A stretch of DNA of 64,000 nt, taken from NCBI RefSeq assembly GCF_000699445.3, contig NC_067197.1, forward strand, positions 12,282,152-12,346,151. The letters are read 5' to 3'. Under the pieces are notes generated by a model. The model was not told the origin of the DNA. It saw only the letters and a program-made list of their open reading frames with translations, and ran no database searches. Of this stretch, positions 33,999 through 45,639 are shown piece by piece. The position numbers and the translations under genes are program-made. The number at the start of each line of letters is the position of its first letter. Within the stretch, counting starts at the first letter, position 1. This stretch comes from Schistosoma haematobium. Taxonomy: Eukaryota; Platyhelminthes; Trematoda; Strigeidida; Schistosomatidae.

Positions 33999-34095
33999 GA
34001 TTGATCAGTTCCTGTTACCATATGTGGATCCTGAGAGGATTGGCTCGGCACAACTGTGTCATAAACGTTAGTATATTTGATATTTGGTTTGCCAT

Positions 34096-34146
34096 GGGAT
34101 CCAGGACTAGTGTTGCGTTCTATTTTGGATTCGTCAGCTGGATGTC
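34096..34146 (-). ncRNA. degraded Sm-alpha hammerhead
   Basis: Minus strand: ATCCAG, CTGACGA, weak stem II (ATCC...GAAC), GCAA in place of GAAA, then ACTAGTC and CTGGAT closing stem I. One core A is C, so it is probably inactive. It lies immediately beyond the PLE fragment. Confidence 0.7.
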
Positions 34147-34365
34147 TTTTGATTTTAATATTTATGTTCAGTCGTAGTCTTGGATATCAACGTAATAATT
34201 TAGTAATACATCCAGCTGATGATTTTCAAATAAGAAGAGATGCGTTTCATAGCTTCCATTGTTGGTCATATATTAAAACTACGTTATAACTTCAAAATCC
34301 TATTTCAAAGTTATTGAGCAATCAGAACACGATTGACTTTGTATTAGAATAATGTATAGATAGCA

Positions 34366-35083
34366 TTACTTACTTACTTACACCCGCTACTCCCAATGGA
34401 GCATAGGCCGCTGGCCAGCATTCTGCAACCCACTCTGTCCTGGGCCTTTCTCTCTAGTTCTATCCAATTGTTGCTCATTCTTCTCATGTCTGTCTGTCTC
34501 CATTTCTCGGTATAATGTGTTCTTTGATCTTCCTCTCCTTCTTTGGCCTTGAGGACTCCATGTGAGGGCTTGCCTTGTGACGCATTTGGGTGTTTTCCTC
34601 AATGTGTGTCCTATTCATTTCCAGCGCTTCCTGATTTCTTCACCCGTTAGGATCTGGTTTATTCTCTCCCACAGTAGGTTGTTGCTGATAGTGTCTGGTG
34701 AACGGATCTGAAATATTTTGCGTAGATAGCTGTTAATAAACACCTGTATCTTCTGGATGATAGTCTTCGTAGTTCTCCAGGTTTCCGCCAAGTGTGATTC
34801 GATTGATGCATGTTGTGTTGTATCGGCGAATCTTGCTTTTCCGTTTTTGTATATTGAGACCTACTGCTGCTACAGTGATCGTTTTCTCCTGCATTTGTTG
34901 TTGCGTGTGCGATAGAAGAGCCAGATCGTTTGTGAGGTCTAGATCGTCCAGCTGCATCCTAGCTGTCCACTGTATCCCGTACTTTTGATTTTGACGTCTT
35001 CATGATTCAGTCGATTACCAGGAGAAAGAGAAAGGGTGAGACCACCCATTCTTGCCTGAAATCGATCTTTACTTCGAACGGTA
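34366..35083 (-). mobile_element. RTE copy with ~230-nt internal deletion
   Basis: Minus strand: from the segment before motif B (GVRQGC region) to the end and tail. At about 34788 the sequence jumps from the RTE position near 12412 to near 12640. Both sides carry CAG/GTTTC, so a short direct repeat probably mediated the loss. Frames are broken throughout. Confidence 0.8.
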
Positions 35084-35535
35084 TAGATTGTATAGGAAAT
35101 TTGAAATCGTCATTACGTATGTTTTGCTATTTTTTTAAATATTTGAATTCATAGTCGTCGGTTGACGTCTTAGACAGATGGATTTCGTCAATTCACATTG
35201 AAATATAATTTGCCAAATCGCGTCGAAAGTTTAGTCTTTTTGTTGTCATTAACATTTATTAATACGATAGGTAAACAGTATCAGGAATCCTAATTTTCTT
35301 CCAAACACTGAAATTTAGATCAGTTCAACTTTTTTTCGGTTCATTTTTTTGAAAACATTAACATATTCTTACCTATATCACTGTTTTATAGTTGGTTAGT
35401 AATACTAAATTGATTTAAATGAGAACAACAGTAGATATTAGTAAAACATGGAGATTGTTTTACATATCAGATATGAATGGAATGAATTTGATACAAAGAA
35501 GTTTGGTCACTTTGTTCACTCAATGATATACTTAC
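35084..35535. other. AT-rich spacer
   Basis: Nothing recognised; probably intron sequence if the next exon is real. Confidence 0.4.
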
Positions 35536-35709
35536 TTGAAATATCCACTGGTAAAATAATTCTTTATGTGTAAGAAATATTCCTGGTAAATTAGAATCTG
35601 GTTGATTATGATTGATTGATAAATAATCTTTGTATATTCGACCTGTGATCTCAATAGCTAAAATTGATTGAAAGACTTTTGGTGTTTTAGACCATGTTAG
35701 CCATTGATC
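35536..35709 (-). CDS. probable internal exon of an unidentified host gene
   Basis: 174 nt (58 codons) open in one frame on the minus strand, between a 3' splice site (CTGTTTTGTTTTAAG, AG at 35711-35710) and a 5' splice site (CAA/GTAAGTATA, GT at 35535-35534). Length is a multiple of three, so the exon is phase-symmetric. The other frames contain stops, and random sequence this AT-rich would usually have a stop within 58 codons. The peptide starts DQWLTWSKTPKVF and ends FLTHKELFYQWIFQ. I do not recognise the protein. It is not part of any repeat in the window. Neighbouring exons were not found, in line with the large introns common in schistosome genes. Confidence 0.55.
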
Positions 35710-35874
35710 CTTAAAACAAAACAGAATTCAAAGTGTACATGTGTGATGATATAATTGCATTATGTATATAATTATGAATCAGTGAATAATGAATTAAAGT
35801 TGAATTTTATTAAAAGCACTCAGTAATCTTGACCGTCTGTAATTGTAATTATATTGATGTCTAGAAAGAAATAT

Positions 35875-36341
35875 ATCCATCATCCTCTACTGCTAAACAT
35901 ATAATTGAAACAGGCTATAAGATTAATCTTAACTCGGCTTTTGTGGTGTTGTATAAAAGTGTAAAAGGGCGTATACTAAGGTTCATTGAAGCCTTAGCCA
36001 TACGAAAATTCAAACCCTCTTTGTGTGTTCAAAAACAGTTTGTTCTTACCATAAACCTACACTGGTAACATTGACTTATTATCCAGAGTGATTAGGTTTC
36101 AAATTGTGTTCACATTATTATTATTATTATTACTCTTATCATTATCCTTATCTCCTCTTACCCCGTTTCCTGTCTAGTTGACCTTTTATTTTTATATATA
36201 AATGCTCTTAACAAGTATATGTGTGACCAGATTGTTCGAAATGTATTGTGCTAATATATCACATAGTTCTGATAATCTTCGTCTTCTAATATCATTATCG
36301 AAATTTATCAAAGGGACTAATTGTTTTAAATTTCTTAAAAG
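35875..36341 (+). repeat. PLE upstream terminal repeat
   Basis: Matches 38539-39050. The first ~100 nt differ at roughly one in ten positions, then long stretches are the same. It contains the C-terminal codons of the GIY-YIG protein, a (ATT)n tract and the first codons of the RT ORF. It lacks the 45-nt insert found in the downstream repeat. Confidence 0.88.
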
Positions 36342-38732
36342 AAGACTCCCTGCACATACTATCAAAAGGTTAGATGAACTTGTCAACCTTAAATGTAAAA
36401 TTGTATCGGAACGCGTGAAACTGAACTTCTACAAATCTTGTTTGACGAGTCACATATTCCCAAATCAACTATACAAGAATTTACGTTCAAGTAAATTACA
36501 ACCAAATATTTCAAATCTTATTCGATTGTCGAAATCATATATAGATAAGTGCCAAGACAAACTGATCAATTTAATTGAATTACACACTCAAGCATTGCCT
36601 ATATTAAATGAAATATCTATAGTCTGCCATATTAAATTCACCAACTTTTGCAGTAATGTCATTTCGAAAACAAAGGAAAGGATCAGTAATAAGCTCGAAA
36701 AATCTTGTATTATTACTAATCAATTTAATTTATTCCCAGTAAATCCTGAAAAGTATGTCACTAATTTATCCTCCATTGTATTATCTGCTAATGAAAAGGA
36801 AGCCCTTTCTCTTGGTTTTAATTTCTCCGTCCCTAGAACGCAAATGTCTGAATTGGAAATAAATGCCCAGTTTGAAAATCTATATGATCAACTGAGTACT
36901 CTAACCCCTACGTCTTCAAATAATCAAAGCTGGTGTAAAGCTAAACTAGTGGATATAGCACACCAGTTTCATAATGTTGGCCCGAAGCAGAGAAGCATAT
37001 TAACTTCTCAGCACTTTAAATCATTAAAAGAACTACGATCAAACTCTGATATTGTCTTGTTAAAACCTGATAAAGGATCAGGCGTAGTTATCATGAATAA
37101 ATGTGAATATAAAAGTAAGATGTTATCTATCCTTAGTGATGACAGTAAATTTATGCCTGATGTTGAATTTGGAGATATCAGCAAACTAGAAAGAAGAGTA
37201 AATTCAAACCTAGAAAAATTGCTTCTCATGAATATTATTAATAAAGAGGAATTTAACTTTCTAAAACCTATGGGTTCCGAGTACCCTCATTTATATGGAC
37301 TGCCTAAAATTCACAAACCTAATGTTCCTTTACGTCCAATTCTATTAATGTGCAGATCACCTACACATAATCTCGCTAAATGGTTAGCAAAGTTGTTGGA
37401 TCCTATTCGAAGACATCTATGTAAGTATTCTCTAAAGGATTCTTTTGAACTGGTTGATCATTTAGATGACATTAATATCAAGGAAAAGACAATGTGTTCA
37501 TTTGATGTAAATTCCTTGTTTACAAATGTACCTTTAAAAAAACGATTGATATATTATGTGATTACATATCTGAAAACAATTTTCAATCACATGTACCTGT
37601 AAAACTTCTTAAAGATTTACTATTACTATGTACTGACAAAGTTCAGTTCACTTTTGAAGGTGAATACTTTCGTCAGATTGATGGAGTTGCTATGGGTAGT
37701 CCGCTAGGACCATTACTAGCAGATGTGTTCATGGCACATGTTGAAAATCAGACTGATGAATTAATCGGAAACATGTCACTTTATAAGAGATATGTGGACG
37801 ATATCTTAGTTGTTTGTGAGAAAAAAGAGGATATGTACGGTTTATTAAATAAACTCAACACTCTCCAAAACCATATTAGTCTCTCATGTGAAGAAGAGAA
37901 AAACGATCAGCTTCCCTTCCTAGATATACTCCTGAGTAGACGAGAAGATGGTTCAGTAAAGCGATCTATTTTTAGAAAACCAACGTGGACAGGTCAATAT
38001 CTTAGTTATTATAGTTATTGCCCTGTGCAATACAAACGTGGTTTGATAAGGTGTCTTTTCAACAAACTCGACCGTATTTGTACCAATGACGCCATTGATG
38101 ATGATGTTAAGTTGTTAAATAAAACGTTAATAGAAAATGGCTATCCTCTGAAATTCATAAATAGATGGAAAGTCCATGGTTCAGCGAGACCTACTGTAGC
38201 CTAGGTAGAGAAAAAGCCTGTCTACATCACCTTACCATTCAGAGGTGATTCAAATAGCCTTTTACTGAAACAACGACTTAAATCAGTCATCAATAAAACC
38301 TATTGCGCAGCAAAGGTCATCATCAAAGAAAGAACAAGGTGCATGCTTCATTCAAAACCTAAAGCACATGGAAACGATTGCGTCACATTCCACTGTGTTT
38401 ACCAATTTAAATGTGTGTGTGGTCACACATACATAGGGAGGAGTAATCGTGATCTCAACATTAGGGTGAGTGAACATGTACCCAAATGGCTTCAGAAACA
38501 AATACAATCAAGTGACCCGATAAGAGCAGAGGATAAACATCCATCATCCTCTATTGCTAAACATATAATTGAAACAGGTCACAAGATTGATCTAAATTCA
38601 GCTTTTGTAGTGCTGTATAAAAGTGTAAAAGGGCGTATACTAAGGTTCATTGAAGCCTTAGCCATACGAAAATTCAAACCCTCTTTGTGTGTTCAAAAAC
38701 AGTTTGTTCTTACCATAAACCTACACTGGTAA
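36202..38732 (+). pseudogene. PLE reverse transcriptase / GIY-YIG endonuclease, two lesions
   Basis: N-terminal part 36202-37602 (466 codons): LKPDKGSGVVIMN, YGLPKIHKPNVPLRPIL, and motif A CSFDVNSLFTNVPL. The frame then shifts near 37570 (frame 1 to frame 3). Motif B GSPLGPLLADVFM and motif C YVDDI follow (ORF 37692-38204), then LPFLDILL. A single TAG at 38202-38204 interrupts the same frame, which runs on (KKPVYITLPF...) into the GIY-YIG domain (CGHTYIGRS, then R and EH residues; 38343-38732). The GIY-YIG nuclease is thought to nick target DNA. With one frameshift and one nonsense change the copy cannot make the full protein, though all catalytic motifs are present. Confidence 0.9.
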
Positions 38733-39050
38733 CATTGACTTATTATCCAGAGTGATTAGGTTTCAAATTGTGTTCACATTATTATTATTATTATTACTCT
38801 TATCATTATCCTTATCTCCTCTTACCCCGTTTCCTGTCTAGTTGACCTTTTATTTTTATATATAAATGCTCTTAACAAGTATATGTGTGACCAGATTGTT
38901 CGAAATGTATTGTGCTAATATATCACATAGTTCTGATAATCTTCGTCTTCTAATATCATTTTTCAGATCAACTCCGTCTTCTTATTGTTCTATCGAAATA
39001 TCATTATCGAAATTTATCAAAGGGACTAATTGTTTTAAATTTCTTAAAAG
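38539..39050 (+). repeat. PLE downstream terminal repeat
   Basis: Second copy of the terminal repeat, with an extra 45 nt (38961-39005 approx.) ending in a repeat of ATATCATT. The reading frame from 38866 stays open through the insert (15 extra codons). After 39050 it diverges from the upstream unit. Confidence 0.88.
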
Positions 39051-40238
39051 GAATCAAGATTCTTTTATTATACCATCTGATACAGTAAGGCTATATAGAA
39101 CGACTTACCCTCAGATCTAGGAATAGTGTTGGAATTCGTACAAACTTTAGATGTAAACTCAGAGTAATTCACTGTTTTCATTCCAAAAAAAATATTAAAA
39201 GTCTATGCATATATATTTCCCCCTTTTAACTTAAACAGAACATAAACAATAATTTAACCATAATAATATGAATTCTCAGTATTATTTTGGGTATTTACTA
39301 GCTGCTTGATACCTATAATATTCCGAAATTACGATTAGATATTATAAATTTAATGGATATAATTTAAAATATTTTTGACTCAGACGAGTAAAGGTTTTTG
39401 ATAGTGCTACTCCTGAACATCTCATTGGTGTAGCTCTTTAGGTAGATAATTTGAAATCTTTTAACACATTAACTAGATAAACAAGATTTGCTCTTATCCG
39501 ATTCGCTGAAGTTTTAGATTAAAAGGATCTCAAACTCTATGCATATTTTCCAGAAGGGATATATTTTTTCCTCACTTTTGTAAAGTGAGCCAATTTAGCT
39601 GTCATGCTGAAAGTACTCATACCTTGAAAGACTGATCTCTAGTTCTTCTGAGGTCAAAGTCAATGGTAGCAAACGCGAATAGACCAAGTAATAACATGGA
39701 GCTTGAGCTCACCGCAGCATAACTCCATTTTGTGGGTTTTTGTTTAATCCTTCTTGCATGCATACATATATATGTAGTGCTAAAGAAGCAGGATAGCCTG
39801 TCCACCAGGAGAGTGAGGCAGAGTAAGAGATCACGTGGTGATGTGACTTCAACGTAAGTCTACATAAGTTAGGGTTTAGGACTGCTAGTCAAGAAGTGTA
39901 ACTGAGCTCATTATACTGATTATTATCTGAAATCTTTACTACTCTGGTAATACTGTATCAGTGCTTTCTTAGTTCTTTATCTCCCTTGAAAACATTCCCG
40001 CATTACTTTTCAATTCATTTTCTTTTCAAATTGATTCTAATATCTATTATATCAGGCTAAAATTTGTTTACATCAAGTTTTAACTAACTTTCTTCTTACA
40101 AGTACATTAAACTTTATCTAAAATAATTCAGCGTTGCATGCATTTAACGATAGCATAATGAAATAAAATGAATTCGTGTTATTCTAAAGAAAATTGTCAG
40201 TACTTATAGGACTATTACAAAACTATAGACATTACATA
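39051..40238. other. AT-rich region with a possible LTR or exon relic
   Basis: On the minus strand 39623-39697 reads MLLLGLFAFATIDF... and ends at AAG/GTATGAG, a signal-peptide-like start before a donor site. The same area has a TATA-like ACATATATATGT and GGTGAGCTC, which suggests LTR-element sequence instead. 39830-39990 shares words (GATGTGACTTC, ACGTAAG) with the LTR family at 57.8-62.7 kb. None of these is firm. Confidence 0.3.
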
Positions 40239-40498
40239 TGTATTGAACGAGAACACAAGTGGCGGGCATTTGAATGTCTTTGAACACAAAATTACAGAAC
40301 ATTTTAGTAAAATCTGAGAACCATACAGTAAATACCTCATTTGCAAAATGTCAATCAATCGTCTCAGACTTCACTATTCCTGCATCTCCATAACAATAGC
40401 TTTCTGTTCCCATTCTTCCTTGAGTTTCTGCCGACAGACATTCTAATCCTGATTAGCGTTATATACTACTGATGTCGATATAAGTAGCACGCACCACA
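40239..40498 (-). mobile_element. solo LTR (family L1), second copy
   Basis: Reverse-complement match to 8744-9056, starting TGTGGTGCG and ending TTCAATACA on the minus strand, without the internal duplication. Flanks are TAAG and TATG, i.e. at best an imperfect duplication. Confidence 0.65.
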
Positions 40499-40719
40499 CT
40501 TACACTGATAAATTAAAATTATAATTTATTACCAACTAACACCAGCTGAACGACTGGTAATACCTCAAAGACTACTGAAAAATTATTTTTTTAAAAGTTT
40601 GCAACTGATGAAATAGTCGACAAAATTCAAAAATATTAACCACTAAAATTTTAATAAAGTTCTTCAACGAGATTATCTTTTCCATAATACCTGAAGTTTT
40701 TTAACACAATTTCATATTT
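40499..40719. other. AT-rich spacer
   Basis: Nothing recognised. Confidence 0.4.
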
Positions 40720-40840
40720 AGATTGATATCAAGAATGGATCAATGTTAGACCACTATTAAAACCCTGGAATAATTGGACGAACGTTTCGTCCTAGTATAG
40801 GACTCTTCAACAGTGTGCATCCATGATCCTATATGATACG
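40720..40840 (-). mobile_element. SINE-A variant (A2) ribozyme and tail
   Basis: Minus strand: hammerhead with perfect stem II (GTCC/GGAC), GAAA and GTC, but CTGA reads TTGA (first core C lost). The head is truncated. Confidence 0.75.
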
Positions 40841-41706
40841 ATATTGTTTAGCTTGTTAAAAATAGACCTGAAATCTGCAGAAATTTATGTTCATTTCATA
40901 ATACCCCTATATATATATATAGTTTATTTCTCTTTTTTCCCTACGTTATTTTTTTATATGGTGATGTCAGTTAGTGAATATGTTTAATTCATTTTGACAA
41001 ATAGAAAAAATAAAAACAAAACGAAACAAACCCACAACCATTTTTTATTACTCTCAAGATTATCATTACTATATAAACAACAACAACAAAAAAAACTTTG
41101 GAAATTACGTTGTTTCTAAAAGAGTTTTCTTTCCTCTTACCATTATTATCACTATTACATTTTCAATGAAAACCGTAAAAAAATAATTTTTTTCTCCCCT
41201 AGAATCATAAAAATTAACAATTCGAACGACGACAACAACAGCAACAACAGAAAAAAAATACAAAAACACAACACCATCACCACCACTCGAATTGAATATT
41301 GAATAAAAACTGACCATAAAATAACAATAAAACACACAAATATATATAGTGTTGTAGAAAACTCAAGATAACAAATAAAATTATAAATTAAATACTGTAA
41401 TATCATAACTAAAACAATTTTAGGAATAAAAATAGAATAAAACTGTAAAGTGTGATGAAAAAAGAAGATTCTCTGATTAAATATAATCTAGGAAGCTCTA
41501 TTGCACCCAATTCATTGCAATTCATTGAAACTTCCTATTATTTAGGAGAAGCTAGAATGATTTAAATGATATATATAAATGCATTGATTAATGGTTTTTA
41601 TGAATAACCTGGTCACAAATATGTATAAACTATCATAAGGTCGTGTTATATTGTGTGACTTAATAAACTGAGTTAAATGTCCCAGATGTTTTTCATTTTT
41701 ACCATG
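40841..41706. other. very A-rich non-coding region
   Basis: Runs such as (CAA)n and (AAT)n; the ORFs here are low complexity. Confidence 0.5.
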
Positions 41707-42224
41707 TACTTACTTACTTATTCATGTTACTTCTCATGAAGGAGCAAAGGCCGCTCACCAGCATTCTCCATCCAACCCTGTCCTGGAAAATCCTTTCCAG
41801 CTCCTTCCAGTTGTTATTCATCCTTTTCATATCTGCTTCGATTTCCCGACGTAATGTGTTCTTAGGCCTTCCACTTTTCCGCTTCCCTTCAGGATTCCAA
41901 GTTAGGGCTTACCTCGTGATGCAGTTAAATGATTTGCTTAATGTATGTCCTATCCATTTCCATATTCTTTTCCTTATTTCCTCTTCAGATGGAAGCTGGT
42001 TTGTTCTCAACCACAGAAGGCTGTTGCTAATGGTATCCGGCCAATGGATATTGAGTATATTGTGTAGACAACTATTTATAAATACATGCACCCTCTTGAT
42101 GATGCTTGTAGTAGTTCTCCATGTTTCAGCTCCGTACAGTAGAACCGTTTTGATGTTCGTATTGAAGATTCTGACTTTGATATTGGTTGAAAGTTGTTTC
42201 GATTTCCATATGTTCTTCAACTGG
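41707..42224 (-). mobile_element. 5'-truncated RTE copy, 3' ~500 nt
   Basis: The minus strand carries an open 103-codon stretch (41909-42220) matching the RTE C-terminal region: [17 protein letters not shown] and WIGHTL. It then runs with a stop to the (TAAG)n tail. It is the least decayed of the truncated copies. Confidence 0.85.
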
Positions 42225-42409
42225 TGTTTACCGTGTACAGATCAAAAATTAAACAAATTGATTGATTGGAATGGATCAATACTTATTGAAACTTTAATAT
42301 CTGAAAAAAAAGTTACCTAAAAACTGTGAAGATCCATATTATAATATGGAACACAAGAAAATGATAACTTGTTTGATCATTTAAATATGAAAGTTATATT
42401 CCTTATTAA

Positions 42410-42490
42410 TTGAAAACTGCTGAGAAGTCCCAGGTTTCTAACGCTGATCTAACATCCATCGATTCATGGTCTCAATCAATTGATTTTAGC
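42410..42490 (+). mobile_element. SINE-A variant fragment, deleted ribozyme
   Basis: GCTGAGAAGTCCC is followed directly by the tail (AGGTTTCTAACG...ATCTAACATCCATCG), so the ribozyme middle is missing. Confidence 0.6.
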
Positions 42491-42639
42491 TGGTATAATG
42501 TCGAGAATCAGGTGATAGTAGTCTAATGTTTGGTTCTAGTAAGGAGCACTTCAGAATTACTCAACAACGATCTAAATGCTAATTTAGTCTCGAGAAATTT
42601 AGTTCAAGTTTTCTGTTAGAACAATACATATAAACGAAC

Positions 42640-42840
42640 AACATTCCTTTTCGTTATATATTCATCAAGCTTTACTCTAATATACACTAATATTTAAATA
42701 CATATATGAGAAGTATAAAACAATCAAGGGTTTTTGTTTCACAGTGGCACCAATGTAGAAGAATTATACAAGTTATCATAATGAGTAAAAAGTATAAATT
42801 GATATTAAGATGCCAAATATATTAATAATGATAAGAATAA
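42640..42840 (+). repeat. family E fragment
   Basis: ATAAACGAACAACATTCCTTT, TCATCAAGCTTTACTCTAA and following words align with 25190-25400 and 50150-50330. Confidence 0.45.
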
Positions 42841-42897
42841 TAATAGCTTAAATATCTATTTCAACATGAAATATAAGTCAAAACTTAGCATTACCGT

Positions 42898-42985
42898 GTT
42901 TTAGTAAGGTTCCGTTTTAACGAGATGGGATTGTTAATTTCACACCCAACCCTTCTCTTTTATCCTGGCTTAGAATTGTTAGCAA
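42898..42985 (-). mobile_element. RTE 5'-end module alone, diverged
   Basis: Minus strand: CTAAGCCAGGATAAAAGAGA, GGGTTGGGTGTGAAATTAAC, ATCCCATCTCGTTAAAACGG. It matches the middle of the RTE 5' module with an old, mutated H3. Nothing of EN/RT follows. Confidence 0.6.
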
Positions 42986-43881
42986 CATGGAAGGTTATCT
43001 AGTTTAGTAATCTTTTAAGTATTTGAATTCTACTATCATTAATGTAATATTAATATTTTTTCTGCTGAAGGTTAAAACAAACTTAAAGACGGGTTATTTT
43101 ATTAATTCACTATGATTTCCATTCATCTGACTTTGGAATTGATCCAGTGAATAACACTAATTTGTATTGATGTGATTCTTCGTTCATTTAACTTTTGTAT
43201 TAGTTCTGTAACACTTATTCAGTATTACAATGTCTCTAACCAATAATTACTGAAGTAGTATGTATATAATTGAACGAGTTTAGACTTAAATGAGTCTTCT
43301 AGGATCTCTATTAATAAACTTTCTAAACAAGCTTGAATTTCTGTTTCTAATTCACTGTCAGGGATGAAAGAAACAGGAAAATGTCTCACTGATTATCATT
43401 GAAGTCTTTGTTAATTTTTAGCTTAATCCACATGAGTGTTGGTTGTCAAAATCAATTTCAGCATTTTAATAGTAGATTATGAGTGTTTTAAAAAAAGTAG
43501 ATATTAACTTTTGAGTATTTTAACTTGACCAAAGCATACAAGTATTGTTTTGACAAATATCTTTCCTGAAATCCTGTAACTGGTTGTTATTGGATATTTA
43601 ACTATTCTACTGAAACATTGGGAGAACATATCTCGTGTGACATGTATTAGGTTGCTTTAATTAAATTTTCACCATTTTCAGTAATCACTGAACATTTTTG
43701 TTTTCAAAATTAGAATAAAGTACTATACATCAGTATCTGATGATGGAATTAATTTGAATGAAATAGATCAAATCATTTATTAGACAAACATGTTGAAAGT
43801 AAACATTTTGATGTTCAATCTTGATTTAATATTTGTCTATTTTGAAAAGAGTCTGTGATTTCGGTTACTTTGTTAAGCCCA
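42986..43881. other. AT-rich non-coding region
   Basis: Nothing recognised. Confidence 0.45.
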
Positions 43882-44357
43882 TATAACTTATTCTAGCCAC
43901 TGGACAAACCAACATATACATTCTCTTCAACCTGCATTTTCACCCGCTTAATTATTCACTGATCAACATTGACTGTTTTCATATGAGTGTTTACGTGTGC
44001 ACTTCTTATCCTATTCATCAAATATCTGTAACTTATTTTTGTATTACTATAAATATCGATTCACGATTGGTGAAATTGAGTTGACACTCATCTTTACCAC
44101 TGCGTGTCATTTAGTTTCGCTTTTCTCTCTCCCCCCTTCTCTACCTTCTCTCTGTCATCCTGATTGTCTGTTCCGATCAACGGTTGTACAAAATATACAT
44201 ATTCGAAATCCATTCTCGTATTTGACTTATTTGATTCCATTAATCACCAATGTGATTTAAGTGTATAATTATAAACGAGAATAAACGTCATGTATGTTTT
44301 AATAACAAACAATCATACGATATTACTGGAGTCAGATACAGGTATAGGGTCACTAAA
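43882..44357 (+). repeat. family F repeat (possible LTR)
   Basis: Very similar to the reverse complement of 51700-52175; best in the middle 360 nt, where an 87-codon ORF is the same but for two residues. Contains a TATA-like ACTATAAATATCG (about 44048), CCAAT-type ATTGG, a CT-rich tract and AATAAACG near the end, which fits an LTR. No terminal TG/CA or target duplication was found. Confidence 0.55.
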
Positions 44358-45090
44358 TTGGTGAGAATGTCGATAATATCGTCCAAAAGACCTACTACTA
44401 AGAAATGGAAAATCCAATATTCTTCCATCTTTATTACTAGAAAGATTTTAATGAATTAACATTCCCACAATAGTTATATTTGCTCACTTACTGTAACGAA
44501 TTCAAAAGAAGTTATTTCCTTCGATCTTTTCAGCCGTAACAGTTCAGTATGAGTAGTGTTTTAAAATTTTGAATAGATTCGTGTTAGAATATGAGTGAGT
44601 ACTGATTAAGTTAAAAATGATGATGTCAATACACATACAAACCTGGTAATAGATTTCTAAATCAAACATTTTGGCTGAAGTACATTGTTCCTAAACGTAT
44701 TATTTTATTTCAATAGTAAAATGTCAACAACTTAAATGAAGCCATACGAAGACTTTTCTGTGATTTTTTACATTTAAGACATCCAATTTTAGACTGTACG
44801 TTCGGAACACAATTAACCAACTGACACGTTGGCAAAAATAGTGCAGAAATATGTGTTCAGTTTACTCTAGTAACAATAAATCGATTTACTATACACCAAA
44901 TAACTTTAATCCTTTAAAATAGATAGACTGTCGCTAGCTGTGGAATACAGGATATATATTTCATCTTATTTGTTACTTATCAGCTGGATTTATCTGCAGT
45001 AGAATGTTAATATGCTCATTAAGAAACTATAGCAACTCTTCTACAATTAATTTTGTTTATGATTAATTTTGTCAAGCCCTTTAACTAACT
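44358..45090. other. AT-rich spacer
   Basis: Nothing recognised. Confidence 0.4.
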
Positions 45091-45482
45091 TATTTAACAG
45101 AGAGAGAGTTATTCGAACAACAACAATTCGTCTAGTTCTTTGTATTATTATGATCATTATCATGTCTGTATTGACGAATATGATTGATCACATGTGACAG
45201 CCTACGCACATGTCTCTCTTTAACTTAAATGTTGATCGCTTAAATATCGCTCGATGAATTGTTCTCTTCCCTATATATATGTGTTGTTGAATCTTCGTCT
45301 CGATTCGATTCGATTTGTTACTGAATCCGTTTCTGTATTTGCTTGCTCGAGCGCAATAGCCTCTCTGCTCCAATTCACATAATGTGTTTGTTACTCTGTT
45401 TGCTGTACTATCTAATAATAAACTGTAGTCGCCGCTTCCTACGGCCTTATGAATTCATACATCGTTGAAATTTATTTAACAA
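45091..45482 (+). other. unidentified insertion-like block with flanking repeats
   Basis: TTATTTAACA occurs at both edges and may be a target duplication. The interior has a TATA-like CTATATATATG (about 45272), AATAAACTG (about 45416) and a GC-richer segment. Could be a solo LTR or a short retroposon. One copy only in this window. Confidence 0.3.
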
Positions 45483-45639
45483 CGATTATCAAAATGATTG
45501 ACAAACGAAGCCTAAGAGATTATTTAGAAGCCAAGCCACTACGAATAAACTCAAATACCTTTCAGTTTAAATACTAACACCTTATACAATGACCTACTGA
45601 GTGTTTAATTAACTTTGGTTGATAAATAATTTGTCATTT

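Larger units (their letters stand above)
35875..39050 (+). mobile_element. Penelope-like element with direct terminal repeats
   Basis: 3.2 kb: terminal repeat (35875-36341), RT and GIY-YIG coding region, terminal repeat (38539-39050). The repeats include the last part of the coding region, the overlap typical of PLE pseudo-LTRs, which come from tandem copies rather than true LTR replication. PLE RTs are related to telomerase. A PLE (Cercyon) has been described in S. mansoni and this is likely the same group, but that is not tested. Recent activity is suggested by long, nearly identical stretches between repeats. Confidence 0.88.

Noticed and set aside
38740..39050. Hammerhead in the PLE terminal repeat
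   Set aside because: PLE repeats of many animals carry hammerheads, but no CUGANGA ... GAAA pair with flanking stems was found here on either strand.
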